Part shown: positions 44,330-53,601 of the stretch, piece after piece | Layout of the letters: each line of letters starts with the position of its first letter | How positions within the stretch are numbered: the stretch's first letter is position 1 | NCBI RefSeq assembly: GCF_014349155.1 | Contig: NZ_JACSIT010000091.1 | Span: forward strand, 62,001 to 126,000 | Reading direction: 5' to 3' | Length of the DNA: 64,000 nt | From: Neolewinella lacunae | GTDB taxonomy: Bacteria > Bacteroidota > Bacteroidia > Chitinophagales > Saprospiraceae | The notes under the pieces: model-generated | Database searches by the model: none | What the model was told of the DNA's origin: nothing | Seen by the model: only the letters and a program-made list of their open reading frames with translations | Position numbers and translations under genes: made by a program

Positions 44330-44486
44330 ATTAGCCCGCTCGGAAATACTCCCAGCAACTCCATGCAACTCCATGGGCTAAGACTTACCGGACGGGACGT
44401 CCGGAACCAGGAAAAACTCCCAGCAACTCCATGCCAAGCATGAAATACTGCGAAGCAAACTCCATGCAACTCCATAGGCCAAAAAA
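44330..44486. repeat. Family B repeat cluster
   Basis: Copies of CAACTCCATGCAACTCCATG (the inverted CATGGAGT unit), a hairpin CCGGACG-GGA-CGTCCGG near 44389, and a CATGAAATACTGCGAAGCAA segment shared with the front of family G. Confidence 0.75.
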
Positions 44487-44490
44487 ATCC

Positions 44491-45831
44491 TCACAACCGC
44501 CAAACCTCCTCCCCCTCCCGCAGTTCCGCACGGTTGAAGATGGATTTGAGGTCAAAAAGCAGCAGTGCATCTTTGCTCACCGCGCGGAAATCATCGAGGC
44601 TTTTGGCGCGGAATTCCCGGTGGGCCACCGCCACTACGATGGCGTCGTATTGTTTGCCAATTTCGTCGATCATCGTCAGGCCGTATTCGTGGGCCACCTC
44701 GTTGGGGCTCGCGTGGGGGTCGTAGAGGTGGACATTGACACCGTACTCCATCAGTTCCCGCACCACATCCACCACCTTACTGTTGCGGATATCCGATACA
44801 TTTTCTTTGAAGGTAACGCCGAGCATGAGCACCTTGCTCTGCTTCGGGTTTTTATTGATTTTCAGCAGGTGCTGCACCAGTTCTTTGGCGATGAAGGCGG
44901 GCATCGAGTCGTTCACCCGCCGGCCGCTGGCAATCACCTGGGGGTCGTAGCCCAGTTTCACGCTTTTGTGCAGCAGGTAGTAGGGGTCAACGCTGATGCA
45001 GTGGCCACCCACCAGGCCTGGCCGGAAGGGCAGGAAATTCCACTTCGTCCCGGCGGCGTCGAGCACGTCCTGGGTATCGATGCCCATGCGTTTGAATATT
45101 ACGCTTAATTCATTGACGAAGCTGATGTTGAGGTCGCGTTGGCTGTTTTCAATCACCTTGGCCGCCTCGGCCACGCGGATGGTGGCCGCCTCGTAAATCC
45201 CCGCAGTAATAATGTCTCCGTAAATCCCCGCAATTACGCGCAGGGTAGCGGCGTCGCTGCCACTGACGATCTTCAGGATTTTATCCACCGTGTGTTCCTT
45301 GTCGCCCGGGTTGATCCGTTCCGGCGAGTAGCCGACGGTGAAGTCGGCGCCAAAGCGCAGGCCACTTTCTTTTTCCAGCACCGGCACGCAGTCTTCCTCC
45401 GTGCAGCCGGGGTAGACGGTCGATTCAAACACGGCAATATCCCCCACTTTCAGGGCCTTGCCCACGGTGGCCGAGGCGGCCAGGAGGGGCCGCAGGTTGG
45501 GCGTGCGGCTGTCGTCCACCGGCGTCGGCACCGCCACAATGTGCAGGGAGGCTTCGCGGATTTTTGCGCGGTCGCAGGTGAAAAGAATGTCTTTATGAGC
45601 AAAGGCCGCAGGCTCCAGTTCTTCGCTGGGATCCTCGCCGCGTTGCATCATCTCCACCCTGCTCTCCGATATGTCGAAGCCGATAACCCGGAATTTCTTG
45701 GCCAGTTCCAGCGCCAGCGGTAAACCCACGTAGCCGAGGCCGATGACGGAAATGGCCCGCGTTTTGTTGCGGTATTCTGCCAGCTGCTGTTCCGCATCGA
45801 TGCTGGCTACGCTGCCATTGAGGTTTTTCAT
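44491..45831 (-). CDS. UDP-HexNAc 6-dehydrogenase (WbpA/WecC/TviB family)
   Basis: 446 residues. NAD motif ISVIGLGYVGLPLALELAKK, FESTVYPGCTEE, and the catalytic Cys in RPGLVGGHCISVDPYYL; C-terminal UDP-binding part GVTFKENVSDIRNSKVVD. Oxidises a UDP-N-acetylhexosamine to the uronic acid in two steps. Supplies a HexNAcA residue for the polymer. Confidence 0.92.
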   Translation of the reverse strand: MKNLNGSVASIDAEQQLAEYRNKTRAISVIGLGYVGLPLALELAKKFRVIGFDISESRVEMMQRGEDPSEELEPAAFAHKDILFTCDRAKIREASLHIVAVPTPVDDSRTPNLRPLLAASATVGKALKVGDIAVFESTVYPGCTEEDCVPVLEKESGLRFGADFTVGYSPERINPGDKEHTVDKILKIVSGSDAATLRVIAGIYGDIITAGIYEAATIRVAEAAKVIENSQRDLNISFVNELSVIFKRMGIDTQDVLDAAGTKWNFLPFRPGLVGGHCISVDPYYLLHKSVKLGYDPQVIASGRRVNDSMPAFIAKELVQHLLKINKNPKQSKVLMLGVTFKENVSDIRNSKVVDVVRELMEYGVNVHLYDPHASPNEVAHEYGLTMIDEIGKQYDAIVVAVAHREFRAKSLDDFRAVSKDALLLFDLKSIFNRAELREGEEVWRL

Positions 45832-45841
45832 TGTTTTTGGT

Positions 45842-45945
45842 TTTTACCGGTTCCGGACGTCCCGTCCGGCAGATTCAGCCCATGGAGTTAAACATGGAGT
45901 TCAATGGAGTTACTGACCGGTTCCAGATGTCCCGTCCGGCAGTTT
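45842..45945. repeat. Family B repeat cluster
   Basis: Two hairpin copies (GGTTCCGGACG-TCC-CGTCCGG near 45849 and a decayed one near 45919) with CCCATGGAGTT units between. It lies upstream of the UDP-HexNAc dehydrogenase. Confidence 0.75.
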
Positions 45946-45959
45946 TAGACACGCTCTTA

Positions 45960-46112
45960 GAGCTTGTCTAAAATTTTTAAGAACTGATAATCAATGACTT
46001 ATGGTTCTGGCTAGACAAAAAATTGCGCCCATAGTGGACTACGTAAGCCATTTTTTGTGACGCCAGGTTCATAAGTACTTGGTTATCAGGAAGTAAAAAT
46101 TTAGACATGCTC
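45960..46112. mobile_element. Foldback/MITE-like palindromic element
   Basis: Terminal arms 45960-45994 and 46078-46112 pair over about 35 bases (GAGCTTGTCTAAAATTTTTA versus GAGCATGTCTAAATTTTTA) and pairing continues inward (ACTTATGGTTCTGGC / ACTTATGAACCTGGC). The whole 153 bp is therefore one long imperfect palindrome. No gene inside. CTCTTAG occurs at or near both ends and could be a target duplication. Confidence 0.7.
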
Positions 46113-46113
46113 T

Positions 46114-46165
46114 TAGTGTAACTCAGTGCCCTTAATGCCTTAGTGGTGAAAAGAAACCGCGCAGC
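46114..46165. repeat. Family F tract
   Basis: CAGTGCCCTTAATGCCTTAGTGGTGAAAAG then a CCGC-GCA-GCGG hairpin, directly before the UDP-glucuronate decarboxylase stop. Confidence 0.6.
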
Positions 46166-46173
46166 GGAAAAAA

Positions 46174-47109
46174 TCACCCCACCTTCTCCCGAAAGTAAGG
46201 CAGGGTTTTGGCCAATCCTTCGGCGCGACTGACTTTAGGTTTCCACCCCAGGAGTTCTTCGGCCAGGGTGGTATCGGGCCGCCGCTTCTTGGGGTCGTCT
46301 ACCGGCAGGGGGCGGCGGTCGAGGTGGGCTTTGGGGTTACCAACGAGAGACAGGATCTCGTTGGCGAACTCCAGGATGGTAATTTCTTCGCTGTTGCCGA
46401 TGTTGACCGGCTGGGCGTAGTCGCTCAGCAGCAGGCGGTAGATGCCTTCCACGAGGTCATCGACGTAGCAGAAGGAGCGCGTCTGGCTCCCGTCACCAAA
46501 CACCGTGAGACCCTCGCCGCGGATGGCCTGGCTGATGAAGGCGGGCAACACCCGGCCGTCGTTGATGCGCATCCGCGGACCGTAGGTATTGAAAATCCGC
46601 ACGATCCGGGTTTCCAGCCCGTGGTAGGTGTGGTAGGCCATCGTCATGGCTTCCTGAAAACGCTTCGCTTCGTCGTAGACCCCCCGGGGACCGACGGGAT
46701 TAACGTTGCCCCAGTAGTCTTCCCGCTGGGGATGAACCAGGGGGTCGCCGTACACCTCGCTGGTGGAGGCAATCAGCATCCTCGCCCGTTTGGCCCGCGC
46801 CAGGCCCAGCAGGTTGTGCGTCCCGAGGCTCCCCACTTTAAGGGTCTGGATGGGCATCTTCAGGTAGTCGATCGGGCTGGCCGGAGAGGCAAAGTGCAGG
46901 ATGTAGTCCAGCTCCCCCGGCACGTGGACGAACTTGCTGACGTCGTGGTGATAAAAAGTAAAATCCTTGCGGGGCATCAGGTGCGCAATGTTGTCCATCG
47001 ACCCCGTGATGAGGTTGTCCATCCCAATCACCTCGTACCCTTCCGCCAGAAAGCGGTCGGATAAGTGAGATCCTAAAAACCCGGCCGCGCCAGTGATGAG
47101 TACTTTCAT
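46174..47109 (-). CDS. uxs: UDP-glucuronate decarboxylase (UDP-xylose synthase), SDR
   Basis: 311 residues. [46 protein letters not shown] and [16 protein letters not shown], all strong for UXS, which makes UDP-xylose (or UDP-4-keto-pentose) from UDP-glucuronate. Its leader lies in the 81-bp composite repeat array (47122-47607). Confidence 0.92.
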   Translation of the reverse strand: MKVLITGAAGFLGSHLSDRFLAEGYEVIGMDNLITGSMDNIAHLMPRKDFTFYHHDVSKFVHVPGELDYILHFASPASPIDYLKMPIQTLKVGSLGTHNLLGLARAKRARMLIASTSEVYGDPLVHPQREDYWGNVNPVGPRGVYDEAKRFQEAMTMAYHTYHGLETRIVRIFNTYGPRMRINDGRVLPAFISQAIRGEGLTVFGDGSQTRSFCYVDDLVEGIYRLLLSDYAQPVNIGNSEEITILEFANEILSLVGNPKAHLDRRPLPVDDPKKRRPDTTLAEELLGWKPKVSRAEGLAKTLPYFREKVG

Positions 47110-47114
47110 AATGT

Positions 47115-47680
47115 AGTTATTAGCCCATGGAGTACCATGGAGTAAGGCATGGAGTTACCTGGAGCGCTGAGGTGGAGACGTTTCACGTCGACCTAGTCTT
47201 TTAGCCCATGGAGTACCATGGAGTAAGGCATGGAGTTACTTGGAGCGCTGAGGTGGAGACGTTTCACGTCGACCTAGTCTTTTAGCCCATGGAGTACCAT
47301 GGAGTAAGGCATGGAGTTACCTGGAGCGCTGAGGTGGAGACGTTTCACGTCGACCTAGTCTTTTAGCCCATGGAGTGCCATGGAGTAAGGCATGGAGTTC
47401 ATTGGGGCGCTGAGGTGGAGACGTTCCACGTCGACATAGTCTTTTAGCCCATGGAGTACCATGGAGTAAGGCATGGAGTTACCTGGAGCGCTGAGGTGGA
47501 GACGTTTCACGTCGACCTAGTCTTTTAGCCCATGGAGTACCATGGAGTAAGGCATGGAATTACCTGGAGCGCTGAGGTGGAGACGTTTCACGTCGACTGT
47601 AATCCTCCCCTGCGCCACCTAACTCGTGATTGAACCCAGTAAACCCCTCGACGTAAAACGTCTCGACCTCACGCCCAGCC
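47115..47680. repeat. Composite 81-bp tandem array (families A+B) ending in a 99-bp inverted pair element
   Basis: Six copies of an 81-bp unit starting AGCCCATGGAG at 47122, 47203, 47284, 47365, 47446 and 47527. Each joins the CATGGAGT repeat to GAGGTGGAGACGTTTCACGTCGAC. The last copy passes into a 99-bp element (47573-47671) of two inverted family A hairpins with a unique linker, present in the opposite orientation at 57325-57423. Confidence 0.92.
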
Positions 47681-47688
47681 CCAAAACT

Positions 47689-47808
47689 TAGTGTTCTTAG
47701 TGCCCTTAGTGAACTTAGTGGTGAAAAAAAAGAGCGAAGCTCTACACCTAAAGTGGTGAAAAAAAAGAGCGAAGCTCCAAAAATCCTTCGCCGTACAACG
47801 GCTCAACC
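47689..47808. repeat. Family F tract with hairpins
   Basis: TTAGTG units, two copies of AAAAAAAAGAGCGAAGCTC (GAGC-GAA-GCTC hairpin) and GCCGT-ACA-ACGGC at the end, just after the rfbA stop. Confidence 0.7.
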
Positions 47809-47813
47809 AGGCC

Positions 47814-48674
47814 TCACAAAAGCCGCAACAAATACTCCCCGTACCCACTCTTTTGCAGCGGCGCGGCAATGGTCCGGAGTTGTTCCTTATCGATGTAGCC
47901 CATGCGCCAGGCCACTTCTTCGATACAGCCGATTTTAAAGTCCTGCCGTTTTTCAATGACCCTGACGAATTCGGCCGCATCGTGCAAACTCTCGAAGGTG
48001 CCGGTATCCAGCCAGGCGGTGCCGCGTTGCATAACGCCTACTTCGAGCTCCCCCATTTCGAGGTAGCGGCGGTTGACGTCGGTGATCTCGTATTCACCGC
48101 GGGGGCTGGGAGCGATACTTTTGGCGATTTCCGTCACGCGTTCGTCGTAGAAGTAAAGGCCGGGCACGGCGTAGCGGCTCTTGGGCTGGGTGGGTTTTTC
48201 TTCGATGGAGATCGCTTTTTGGTCTTGGTCGAACTCCACCACGCCGTAGCGTTCGGGGTCGTGAACGGGGTAGGCAAACACCCGGGCGCCGCGTTCCAGG
48301 CGGGCACTCTGTTGGAGGAGCTGGCTCAGGCCCGCTCCGTGGAAGATGTTGTCGCCCAGGATGAGCGCCGCCTTTTCTCCCGCCACAAATTCTTCGCCAA
48401 TCACGAAGGCCTGGGCCAATCCGTTGGGCACTTGCTGGATGGCGTATTCAAAACGGCAGCCTAAGTCGCTGCCGTCACCCAGCAGGTTGCGGAAGGCCGC
48501 ATTGTCTTCCGGGGTAGTAATGATGAGCACTTCCCGAATACCCGCCAGCAGCAGGATCGAAAGCGGATAATAAATCATCGGTTTATCGTACACCGGCATC
48601 AACTGCTTGCATACGCCCTTGGTGATGGGGTAAAGCCGCGTCCCAGATCCGCCGGCCAGTATGATTCCTTTCAT
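47814..48674 (-). CDS. rfbA: Glucose-1-phosphate thymidylyltransferase
   Basis: 286 residues. [20 protein letters not shown] at the N-terminus, [20 protein letters not shown] and [13 protein letters not shown] identify RmlA/RfbA. Makes dTDP-glucose, the substrate of rfbB upstream. rfbC and rfbD are not in the window, so the final dTDP sugar is open. Confidence 0.95.
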   Translation of the reverse strand: MKGIILAGGSGTRLYPITKGVCKQLMPVYDKPMIYYPLSILLLAGIREVLIITTPEDNAAFRNLLGDGSDLGCRFEYAIQQVPNGLAQAFVIGEEFVAGEKAALILGDNIFHGAGLSQLLQQSARLERGARVFAYPVHDPERYGVVEFDQDQKAISIEEKPTQPKSRYAVPGLYFYDERVTEIAKSIAPSPRGEYEITDVNRRYLEMGELEVGVMQRGTAWLDTGTFESLHDAAEFVRVIEKRQDFKIGCIEEVAWRMGYIDKEQLRTIAAPLQKSGYGEYLLRLL

Positions 48675-48824
48675 ATCTTTTCGTGAGTTGGTGGGTTAGT
48701 GAGTTGGTGGGTTGGTGAGTTGGCCGCAGGGGAGACTGTTCAGCTAAGTGTGTCTAGTGAACTATGCACTAGTGAACTTTGAACTATCCCGTTCCCAGCA
48801 CCTGCGGCAGCGCCCCTTTATTCC

Positions 48825-49886
48825 TTACTTCCCATACATTTTGTCATAATACGCCTGGTAATCGCCGCTGGTAACGCCTTCGAGCCAGGCTTCGTTTTCC
48901 AGGTACCAGTCGATGGTCCGGGCGAGCCCTTCCTCGAAGTGAAGGCTCGGTTCCCAGCCCAGTTCGTTGCGGATTTTGCTGGCGTCGATGGCGTAGCGGA
49001 GGTCGTGGCCGGCGCGGTCGGTGACGTAGGTGATCAGGTTTTCGGAAGTCCCCTCGGGCCGTCCCAGTTTAGCGTCCATCAGCTTGCAGAGGAGGCGGAT
49101 GAGGTCGATGTTCCGGTATTCGTTGTGGCCACCGATGTTGTAGGTCTCGCCGGGCTTGCCTTTGTGCAGCACGTCGTCAATGGCCCGGGCGTGGTCTTCC
49201 ACGTAGAGCCAGTCGCGCACGTTCACGCCTTTGCCGTACACGGGCAGCGGTTTGAGGTGCTTGATGTTGTTGATGAACAGGGGCAGGAGTTTTTCGGGGA
49301 ACTGGTTGGGGCCGTAATTATTCGAGCAATTGGAGATTACCACGGGAAGCCCGAAGGTATGCCCCCAGGCCCGCACCAGGTGGTCGCTGCCCGCCTTGGA
49401 GGCGGAGTAGGGGCTGCGCGGGTCGTAGGCGGTGCTTTCGGTAAAGAAGCCCAGCTCACCGAGGCTGCCGAATACCTCGTCGGTACTGACGTGGTAAAAC
49501 AGCTTGCCCTGGGGGTGAGGGCCCCAGCTTTCCTTGGCTACCTGCAGCATGGTCGCCGTGCCCAGGAGATTGGTTTTGACGAAAATCAGTGGGTCATCAA
49601 TACTGCGGTCCACGTGACTCTCCGCCGCGAGGTGAATGACGGCGTCTACCTGGTGCACCGCAAAAACGGCCCGGATGCCTTCCAGATCGGTGATGTCGGC
49701 CCGCACGAAACTGTAGTTCGGCGCGTCGGCCACGTCGGCAACGTTGGCCAAATTACCTGCGTAAGTCAACGCATCAACGTTGACAATATGGTAGTGCGGG
49801 TAGTTGTTGACCAGCCGCCGTACCACGTGGCTGCCGATGAAGCCGGCTCCGCCGGTGACGATGATGGTGCGTTCTAGTGCGCTCAT
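48825..49886 (-). CDS. rfbB: dTDP-glucose 4,6-dehydratase
   Basis: 353 residues from ATG 49886. TGGAGFIGSHVVRRLV, HLAAESHVDRSI, STDEVFGSLG, YSASKAGSDHLVRAW and NYGPNQFPEKLLPL are diagnostic of RmlB. Converts dTDP-glucose to the 4-keto-6-deoxy sugar. The gap to rfbA (48675-48824) holds direct repeats of GTTGGTGGGTTAGTGA and a short core of repeat G (48798-48814). Confidence 0.95.
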   Translation of the reverse strand: MSALERTIIVTGGAGFIGSHVVRRLVNNYPHYHIVNVDALTYAGNLANVADVADAPNYSFVRADITDLEGIRAVFAVHQVDAVIHLAAESHVDRSIDDPLIFVKTNLLGTATMLQVAKESWGPHPQGKLFYHVSTDEVFGSLGELGFFTESTAYDPRSPYSASKAGSDHLVRAWGHTFGLPVVISNCSNNYGPNQFPEKLLPLFINNIKHLKPLPVYGKGVNVRDWLYVEDHARAIDDVLHKGKPGETYNIGGHNEYRNIDLIRLLCKLMDAKLGRPEGTSENLITYVTDRAGHDLRYAIDASKIRNELGWEPSLHFEEGLARTIDWYLENEAWLEGVTSGDYQAYYDKMYGK

Positions 49887-49983
49887 GGGATAATGAGTGG
49901 ATGCGTGAATGAGTGAATGAGTGAATGGGCTACCGCTGTTAGGAGTAGCGCAGGCCATTAGCTAGCGTTGCAGCCTACGGCGG

Positions 49984-50442
49984 TCACTCAAAATTTGTGT
50001 TGGCTTTTGCCTTAGCTACTATTAACAGTAGTTCCTGCCATTCTTTACCCAAAGTGGTGATGGCTGCGTTGTCAGTGGGTACGTCTGAGTCACGCAGGAG
50101 TTCTAGCCAGAAGAGTGTTTCGTCGGTTTCTTCGACGACGATACAGATTTTGGCGAAAAATTCCTTTTTCGAGCGGGCCCGGCAAGCTGCTCGGTAGTTG
50201 GCAGCAGCAGAGGTGGCTGACTTTAGTAACTGGTACCTTATCACTCCAAGGGCGGGTGAATTGGGCTGCTTTTCAAAATAGTTTATCACATTAAGGGAAG
50301 CCACCTTAAATCGCTGGCGGAGATTTTGTACAAACTCTGACTTCTCCTCTGAATTGTTGTACGCACTTTTCGGATCCTCCACCCAGGCGGTAAGCTCCAT
50401 AGGTAAGAAGTACTCAAAGGCTTCATTTTCTTTTTTTTGCAT
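49984..50442 (-). CDS. Four-helix bundle protein (S23/IVP-like)
   Basis: 152 residues. The section QLLKSATSAAANYRAACRARSKKEFFAKI plus a following glutamate-rich helix is the Bacteroidota four-helix-bundle family related to 23S rRNA intervening-sequence proteins. The N-terminal 45 residues are less typical. Function unknown. The gene is flanked on both sides by family C repeats, with no link to sugar synthesis. Confidence 0.82.
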   Translation of the reverse strand: MQKKENEAFEYFLPMELTAWVEDPKSAYNNSEEKSEFVQNLRQRFKVASLNVINYFEKQPNSPALGVIRYQLLKSATSAAANYRAACRARSKKEFFAKICIVVEETDETLFWLELLRDSDVPTDNAAITTLGKEWQELLLIVAKAKANTNFE

Positions 50443-50489
50443 GGTGTTGGTTTTTTTTAATGAGCACGCACTGATATCTAGCAGCAGTC

Positions 50490-51076
50490 ACGAATTTACC
50501 CATTGCCTCATTAGCTAACGTTTCTACTTCCAGCAAACATTAAATGCGCTGCTGTCTCGTACGGTGCATATCCAGTGTGGTAGCCATTAGCTGCGCTGCT
50601 GCCTACGGCGGTCACGCATTCACTCATTAGCTCATTAGCTCCGTGCGGTAGCGTGTCACTTGCGGTAGCCATTAGCTAAGCTGCTGCCTACGGCGGTCAC
50701 TCATTCACGCATTCACGCATTAGCTACGCTGCTGCCTACGGCGGTCGCTCATTAGCCCCCGTGCGGTAGCATGTCGCTTGCGGTAGCCATTCACGCATTC
50801 ACGCATTCGCTCATTCACTCATTAGCCCCCGTGCGGTAGCATGTCGCTTGCGGTAGCCATTAGCTAAGCTGCTGCCTACGGCGGTCACGCATTCACGCAT
50901 TCGCTCATTCACTCATTAGCCCCCGTGCGGTAGCATGTCGCTTGCGGTAGCATGTCGCTTGCGGTAGCCATTCACGCATTCACGCATTCGCTCATTCACT
51001 CATTAGCCCCCGTGCGGTAGCCTGTCCCTTGCGGTAGCCATTCACTCATTCACGCATTCGCTCATTCACTCATTAG
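50490..51076. repeat. Family C minisatellite-like array
   Basis: Many imperfect copies of CATTAGCTAMGCTGCTGCC, CTACGGCGGTCAC, CCCGTGCGGTAGCATGTCGC, TTGCGGTAGCCATT and short CATTCACGCATTCGCT runs, in mosaic order. More of the same lies at 49890-49983 (before the four-helix gene), in inverted form near 25017, and as a scrap near 62097. No coding potential. Confidence 0.85.
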
Positions 51077-52421
51077 CAATCCTCCCCAGCAACCCAGCAA
51101 TCTTCCCCGCCCCACCCCGCCGGGTAAAACCCTGGATGGCCGTGGGGTCTCCGGCCTGGAGGGGTTCCCCAGACTGGTAGGCCCGGTACAAGGTACGCAG
51201 GGCTTCTTTCATGGCCGCACGGTCCTGGAATCCACACAGCGTGCCTGCGCCGGTTTCGCGGAGGATGCGTGCGCTATCGCCGTCCGGCGCGCCGATGGCC
51301 AGGATGGGCCGCCCCGCCGCCAGGTATTCGAAGAGCTTGCCGGGTACTACGCCCATGACGTTGGGCGTATCGTTGGTCAGGAGCAAGAGCACGCGGGCTT
51401 TGCCGAGGGCGGCGACGACTTCGGCGTGGGGGACGTACTCCACCCGCTCCACGTTATCGCCCAGCCCCAGAGTGTCGAGCTGGGCAAAGGTGGCTGCTTC
51501 TGTCTTGCCGATGAAGCGGAGGCGGAGGTCGCGGCGGAAATTGTCGTCCTCCCGCGCCAGTTCGGCCAGGCTTTCCCAGAGTGCCGGGCTGTTGCGGTCT
51601 TTGTTGAGGGAGCCCACGTGGCAGATGGCGAAGGCGGCGTCGGGGGCCACGGCGTCGGTCGGCGGAAAGTCGGCCGTATCGAAACCGTTGGTGATGACGG
51701 CTACGTCCGGGCGGCCCAGGCGCTGGAAGTCTTCGGCCCAGCTCCAGCTGACGGTATCTACCGCATCGGCTTCGCGGAGAACGCTCTGCTCGAGTCGTTT
51801 GTGGCGCCGGTCGGCCCAGCCAGTGAGCATGAGTTGGTCGTAGAAATCGATATTCGTCCAGGGGTCCCGGAAGTCGGCCAGCCAGGGGATGCCGTGCCGG
51901 CGCTTGAGGTTTCTGGCGATGAGGTGCACGCTGTGCGGCGGCCCCGAGGATAGGATGGCATCGACGGGGTTATCGCGCAGCCAGCGGTTAAGCAGGCGAA
52001 CGGATGGGCGGATCCACAGCGCGCGCGCGTCGGGGATGAAGAGGTTGCCGCGCAGCCAGACGGAGAGGCGTTGGGCGAGCGAAGGCCTGGCACCGGCGTC
52101 CATAAAACCGGAGTACACCCGTTCTTTTTTGTTTTGGCCGGTGAAGCGCTTGTAGAGCTCGTAGGGCTCCCAGATGGGGCCGTAGAGTACTTTCTGGCCG
52201 GCGGGGACGTCGTGGAGGAGGCTGGCGTCGAGTACCGGGTAGGCGGCATCCTGGGCGGTGAAGACGATGGGCTCCCAGCCGAAGTCGCGCAGGTATTTCA
52301 CCGTCTTGAGCATACGCTGCACGCCCGCCCCGCCGCTCGGGGGCCAGTAGTAGGTGATGACGAGGACCTTCCTGGAGGTGGGTCCGTTCGTCCTTTGCTC
52401 TTGTTGTTCTTTACTTTGCAC
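51066..52421 (-). CDS. Glycosyltransferase family 4
   Basis: 451 residues from GTG 52421. LVITYYWPPSGGAGVQRMLK, WLADFRDPWTNIDFYDQL, ITNGFDTADFPP and VPGKLFEYLAAGRPILAIG match the capsule GT4 family seen widely in Bacteroidota. The start overlaps the epimerase by 11 bp, and the overlap sits on a core copy of repeat G. An internal start near the VLVITYYW segment is possible. Confidence 0.87.
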   Translation of the reverse strand: MQSKEQQEQRTNGPTSRKVLVITYYWPPSGGAGVQRMLKTVKYLRDFGWEPIVFTAQDAAYPVLDASLLHDVPAGQKVLYGPIWEPYELYKRFTGQNKKERVYSGFMDAGARPSLAQRLSVWLRGNLFIPDARALWIRPSVRLLNRWLRDNPVDAILSSGPPHSVHLIARNLKRRHGIPWLADFRDPWTNIDFYDQLMLTGWADRRHKRLEQSVLREADAVDTVSWSWAEDFQRLGRPDVAVITNGFDTADFPPTDAVAPDAAFAICHVGSLNKDRNSPALWESLAELAREDDNFRRDLRLRFIGKTEAATFAQLDTLGLGDNVERVEYVPHAEVVAALGKARVLLLLTNDTPNVMGVVPGKLFEYLAAGRPILAIGAPDGDSARILRETGAGTLCGFQDRAAMKEALRTLYRAYQSGEPLQAGDPTAIQGFTRRGGAGKIAGLLGRIANE

Positions 52422-53451
52422 CTGCGTCAGCGCCCTGATGGGGTTGGTAATAGTTGCGGTACCAGTCTACGAAGGCCGCGATGCCCGTTTCCAGGCCCGT
52501 GGTGGCGCGGTAGGCGTAATCGCGTTCCAGGGCGGAGGTATCGGCGAAGGTTTTTTCTACGTCGCCTGGCTGCATACCGGTGAAGATTTTTTCGGCCTTT
52601 ACCCCCAGTTGTTCTTCGAGCAATTCGATGAACCGGAGGAGGTTGACGGGCTGCCCCTTGCCGATGTTGTAGATGCGGCTGGGCACGCCGCTGCTTTCCG
52701 GCCGCGGCTGGAGGAGCACCCGCACGAGCCCGCCGACGATGTCGTCCACGTAAGTGAAGTCGCGCGACATGGCCCCCTGGTTGAAGACCTGGATGGGCCG
52801 GCCGGCCAGGATGGCGTCGCTGAAGAGGCTGTAGGCCATATCTGGTCGTCCCCAGGGGCCGTAGACGGTGAAGAAGCGCAGGCCCGTGGTGGGGAGGCCG
52901 TAGAGGTGGCTGTAGACGTGGGCGAGCAGTTCGTTGCTCCGCTTGGTGGCCGCGTAGAGGCTGGCGGGCTGGCTGACGTCGTCGGTTTCCGCAAAGGGCA
53001 CCTTGGCGTTGAGGCCGTAAACGCTGCTGCTGCTGGCGTAGACGAGGTGGCCGACGCGGTGCTGCCGGCACTGTTCGAGGACGTTGACGAAGCCGGTAAC
53101 GTTGCTATCGACGTAGGCCTGGGGGTTGGTCAGGCTGTAACGCACGCCCGCCTGGGCGGCCAGGTTGCAGACGGCCGTGAAGGAAAATTGCTCAAAGAGC
53201 CGGGCCACGCCCGGGCCGTCTTCGAGCCCGAGACGGAAGAAGTGATAGTTGGGGAAGCGGCTGCTGCGGGCAGTGCCGCTTTCCTCGACGGTCCGTTGGT
53301 CAATACCGGCTGCCGCCAGGCGGGCCCACTTCAGTTCCGGGGGGTAATAGTCGTTGAGGTTATCGATGCCCACTACCGTCTCCCCGGCCGCTACCAGGGC
53401 CGTGGTGAGGTGAAAACCGATGAATCCCGCCGCTCCGCTTACTAGTATCAT
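52411..53451 (-). CDS. UDP-glucuronate 4-epimerase-like SDR
   Basis: 346 residues. VSGAAGFIGFHLTTALVAAG, NLAAQAGVRYSLTNPQAYVD, YASSSSVYG, YAATKRSNELLAHVYSHLYG and RFFTVYGPWGRPDMA are typical of UDP-GlcA 4-epimerases (CapI/LpsL), giving UDP-galacturonate. The C-terminus (QGADAGAK) is written by repeat G bases. Confidence 0.9.
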   Translation of the reverse strand: MILVSGAAGFIGFHLTTALVAAGETVVGIDNLNDYYPPELKWARLAAAGIDQRTVEESGTARSSRFPNYHFFRLGLEDGPGVARLFEQFSFTAVCNLAAQAGVRYSLTNPQAYVDSNVTGFVNVLEQCRQHRVGHLVYASSSSVYGLNAKVPFAETDDVSQPASLYAATKRSNELLAHVYSHLYGLPTTGLRFFTVYGPWGRPDMAYSLFSDAILAGRPIQVFNQGAMSRDFTYVDDIVGGLVRVLLQPRPESSGVPSRIYNIGKGQPVNLLRFIELLEEQLGVKAEKIFTGMQPGDVEKTFADTSALERDYAYRATTGLETGIAAFVDWYRNYYQPHQGADAGAK

Positions 53452-53601
53452 CTGTGCTGCTTATCCCGCCCGCCGTAGCCAGCCGGTTTGTTGAATACGA
53501 CCCTGGCGGACAGGCCTTCGGCGTCCATGCGTCGGGGGCGCATCTCCCAACCGCCCGTGGCGGCCCGTAATTCCCTGCTTGGTACCTTCGTGCAAATGCG
53601 G

